Assembly (NCBI GenBank): GCA_018694835.1
Contig: JABHOG010000087.1
Location: 1 to 42,684 of the forward strand
DNA length: 42,684 nt
Source of the DNA: Planctomycetota bacterium
Lineage (GTDB): Bacteria; Planctomycetota; UBA8108; UBA1146
Reading direction: 5' to 3'
Every line of letters starts with the position of its first letter. Within the stretch, counting starts at the first letter, position 1. Below are positions 41,773-42,684 of the stretch, piece after piece. Made by a program: the position numbers and the translations under genes. The notes under the pieces were generated by a model. That model ran no database searches. It worked only from the letters and a program-made list of their open reading frames with translations, and was not told where the DNA came from.

Positions 41773-42546
41773 GTGAATGATCGAGGGGATCTCCCGACAT
41801 CCTCACAATTACCTTACAATCGAATCGGCTCATTTGCGAGCCGAGGGGAGGATCTTCTGGCCAATTTAGAGAGCCGTTCCAGGGAATTCAGCCGTCAAAT
41901 TCGATGGCAGTGGAAACATGCGGATCACAGCACTCGCTGCTGTGTCATCGCCCTCCATGGCATGGGACAAGATGGTTCCAGCATCCTCAAACGACTGGAA
42001 CAATTGGCTTCGAGGGGAGCCGACATCGTGGTGCCGGATGGACCCCACCAGCACGAAGTGAGGGGCCGAGATGGCACTCGTGAAGGTCACTCCTGGTACA
42101 TCTACACCGGTGACCAGCCTCGCTTCCGCGAATCTCTGATCGAGTCTGAATCTGACCTTCTGGGAATCGTCGATACTGTGCAGCGTGAATCGGGGATCTC
42201 TTCAGAGAAAACAGTTCTTCTCGGATTCAGTCAGGGAGGATACTTGGCCGGTTTCGTCTCCTGTCGCCATCGCAATCGGTTTGGGAATTGCGTCATCGCA
42301 TCGGCTCGATTGAAGCACGAGTTTCTTGGCGACCAACTTTCCAGCGGTGATCTTCCGAAGATACTCTTCTTGCATGATGACCAGGACCCATTGACGGGAC
42401 CGGAGCCGGTGAAGGAATCGATTCGACAGTTGAAACAAGCCGAAGCCGATGTCGAGGTGACCTGGCACTCCGATGGTCATCGACTGGGGGACCAATCGAT
42501 TTCTGCGCTTCAGCGGTGGCTCGAGCAGCGCGGCCTCATCGAATGA
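41773..42546 (+). CDS. Alpha/beta hydrolase, phospholipase/carboxylesterase family
   Basis: Up to 257 residues; a serine esterase of the YpfH/carboxylesterase 2 type. The oxyanion segment is ALHGMGQDGSS, the nucleophile lies in LLGFSQGGYLAGF, the acid in FLHDDQDPLTG and the histidine in HSDGHRLG. GTG 41773 is the longest possible start, but its first 35 residues do not look like the family and it has no well-spaced ribosome-binding site. A hairpin followed by GGGGAGGA at about 41845-41852 points to a start just after it. Only CTG 41857 is available there in frame. Substrate unknown. Confidence 0.82.
   Translation: MNDRGDLPTSSQLPYNRIGSFASRGEDLLANLESRSREFSRQIRWQWKHADHSTRCCVIALHGMGQDGSSILKRLEQLASRGADIVVPDGPHQHEVRGRDGTREGHSWYIYTGDQPRFRESLIESESDLLGIVDTVQRESGISSEKTVLLGFSQGGYLAGFVSCRHRNRFGNCVIASARLKHEFLGDQLSSGDLPKILFLHDDQDPLTGPEPVKESIRQLKQAEADVEVTWHSDGHRLGDQSISALQRWLEQRGLIE
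41825..41844 (+). promoter_or_regulatory. Hairpin just before a strong Shine-Dalgarno sequence
   Basis: TCGGCTC (41825-41831) pairs perfectly with GAGCCGA (41838-41844) around ATTTGC, and GGGGAGGA follows at once. TACAAT (41815-41820) lies just upstream. If translation starts after it, this is a leader hairpin of the hydrolase mRNA. Confidence 0.38.
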
Positions 42547-42549
42547 CAC

Positions 42550-42651
42550 GTATCGTATTGAAGCCCGTATCGTATTGAAGCCCGTATCGTATTGAAGCCC
42601 GTATCGTATTGAAGCCCGTATCGTATTGAAGCCCATATCAAATTGAAGAAC
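42550..42651. repeat. 17-bp tandem repeat, five perfect copies plus one degenerate
   Basis: The unit GTATCGTATTGAAGCCC repeats without spacers at 42550, 42567, 42584, 42601 and 42618. A diverged copy follows at 42635-42651. It begins 4 bases after the hydrolase stop codon. The unit is not a multiple of three and has no gene of its own. The copies lack spacers, so it is not a CRISPR array. Confidence 0.95.
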
Positions 42652-42682
42652 GACATCGCCCTCAGGTGCGGAGGCGATGTCG
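42651..42682 (+). terminator. Perfect 10-bp hairpin at the window edge
   Basis: CGACATCGCC (42651-42660) pairs perfectly with GGCGATGTCG (42673-42682) around a 12-base loop. It lies about 100 bases after the hydrolase stop and directly after the tandem repeat. Whether a T-run follows cannot be seen, as the window ends 2 bases later. Confidence 0.5.
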
Positions 42683-42684
42683 CT

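Noticed and set aside
42550-42651. CRISPR array
   Set aside because: The 17-bp units abut without spacers and are too short for CRISPR repeats. No cas gene is present.

Overview
The window reads as a chromosomal segment of a free-living Gram-negative-type bacterium. It has roughly balanced to moderately high GC and dense coding on both strands. The best guess is a member of the Planctomycetota. The reasons are a group of secreted proteins ending in dockerin-like repeats of the 'RGD-N-D-G ... LADAI' type, a large two-VWA membrane protein, lipid A/LPS-type genes (a kdsB start, glycosyltransferases, an MsbA-like exporter) and use of selenocysteine. This assignment is inference from family resemblance. 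No rRNA, tRNA, insertion sequence, prophage or CRISPR was seen.

Layout. 1-4300: the first bases of a kdsB-like gene and a GT4 glycosyltransferase on the minus strand, then queC, a sugar-nucleotide epimerase and a DegT-family aminotransferase on the plus strand. 4301-4591: a structured, AT-richer gap between convergent genes. 4592-14901 (minus): aroC, an AhpD-like selenoprotein, a membrane/coiled-coil protein interrupted by two in-frame UGA codons, an NHL-propeller lipoprotein, a 927-residue VWA membrane protein, a GT2 glycosyltransferase and an MsbA-like ABC exporter. These are closely spaced and partly overlapping, so probably one or two operons. 15029-15895: a secreted dockerin-like protein. 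16287-18902 (plus): mutY, an arginine-deiminase-fold enzyme and a uracil-DNA-glycosylase-fold protein, all overlapping. 18889-30327 (minus): ald, a polyprenyl diphosphate synthase, moaC, folD, mutL, DAHP synthase, two M16 peptidase-family proteins, a dicarboxylate symporter with a PDZ-like insert, and efp. 30771-32789 (plus): nadD and asnS. 33024-41059 (plus): five consecutive secreted proteins with cohesin- or propeller-like bodies and dockerin-like C-termini, most with hairpin-rich leaders containing G or C runs. 41083-42684: a peroxiredoxin, an alpha/beta hydrolase, a 17-bp tandem repeat and a strong hairpin at the window edge.

The most notable signals are two probable recoding sites. At 13555-13557 an in-frame UGA falls exactly where the AhpD family has the second cysteine of its CxxC active site, and a long hairpin follows. 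At 11903-11905 and 11882-11884 two UGA codons interrupt one continuous reading frame, and each is followed by a perfect or near-perfect stem-loop at a distance compatible with bacterial SECIS elements. Many gene starts were set by Shine-Dalgarno spacing or 4-nt stop/start overlaps and differ from the longest open frame.
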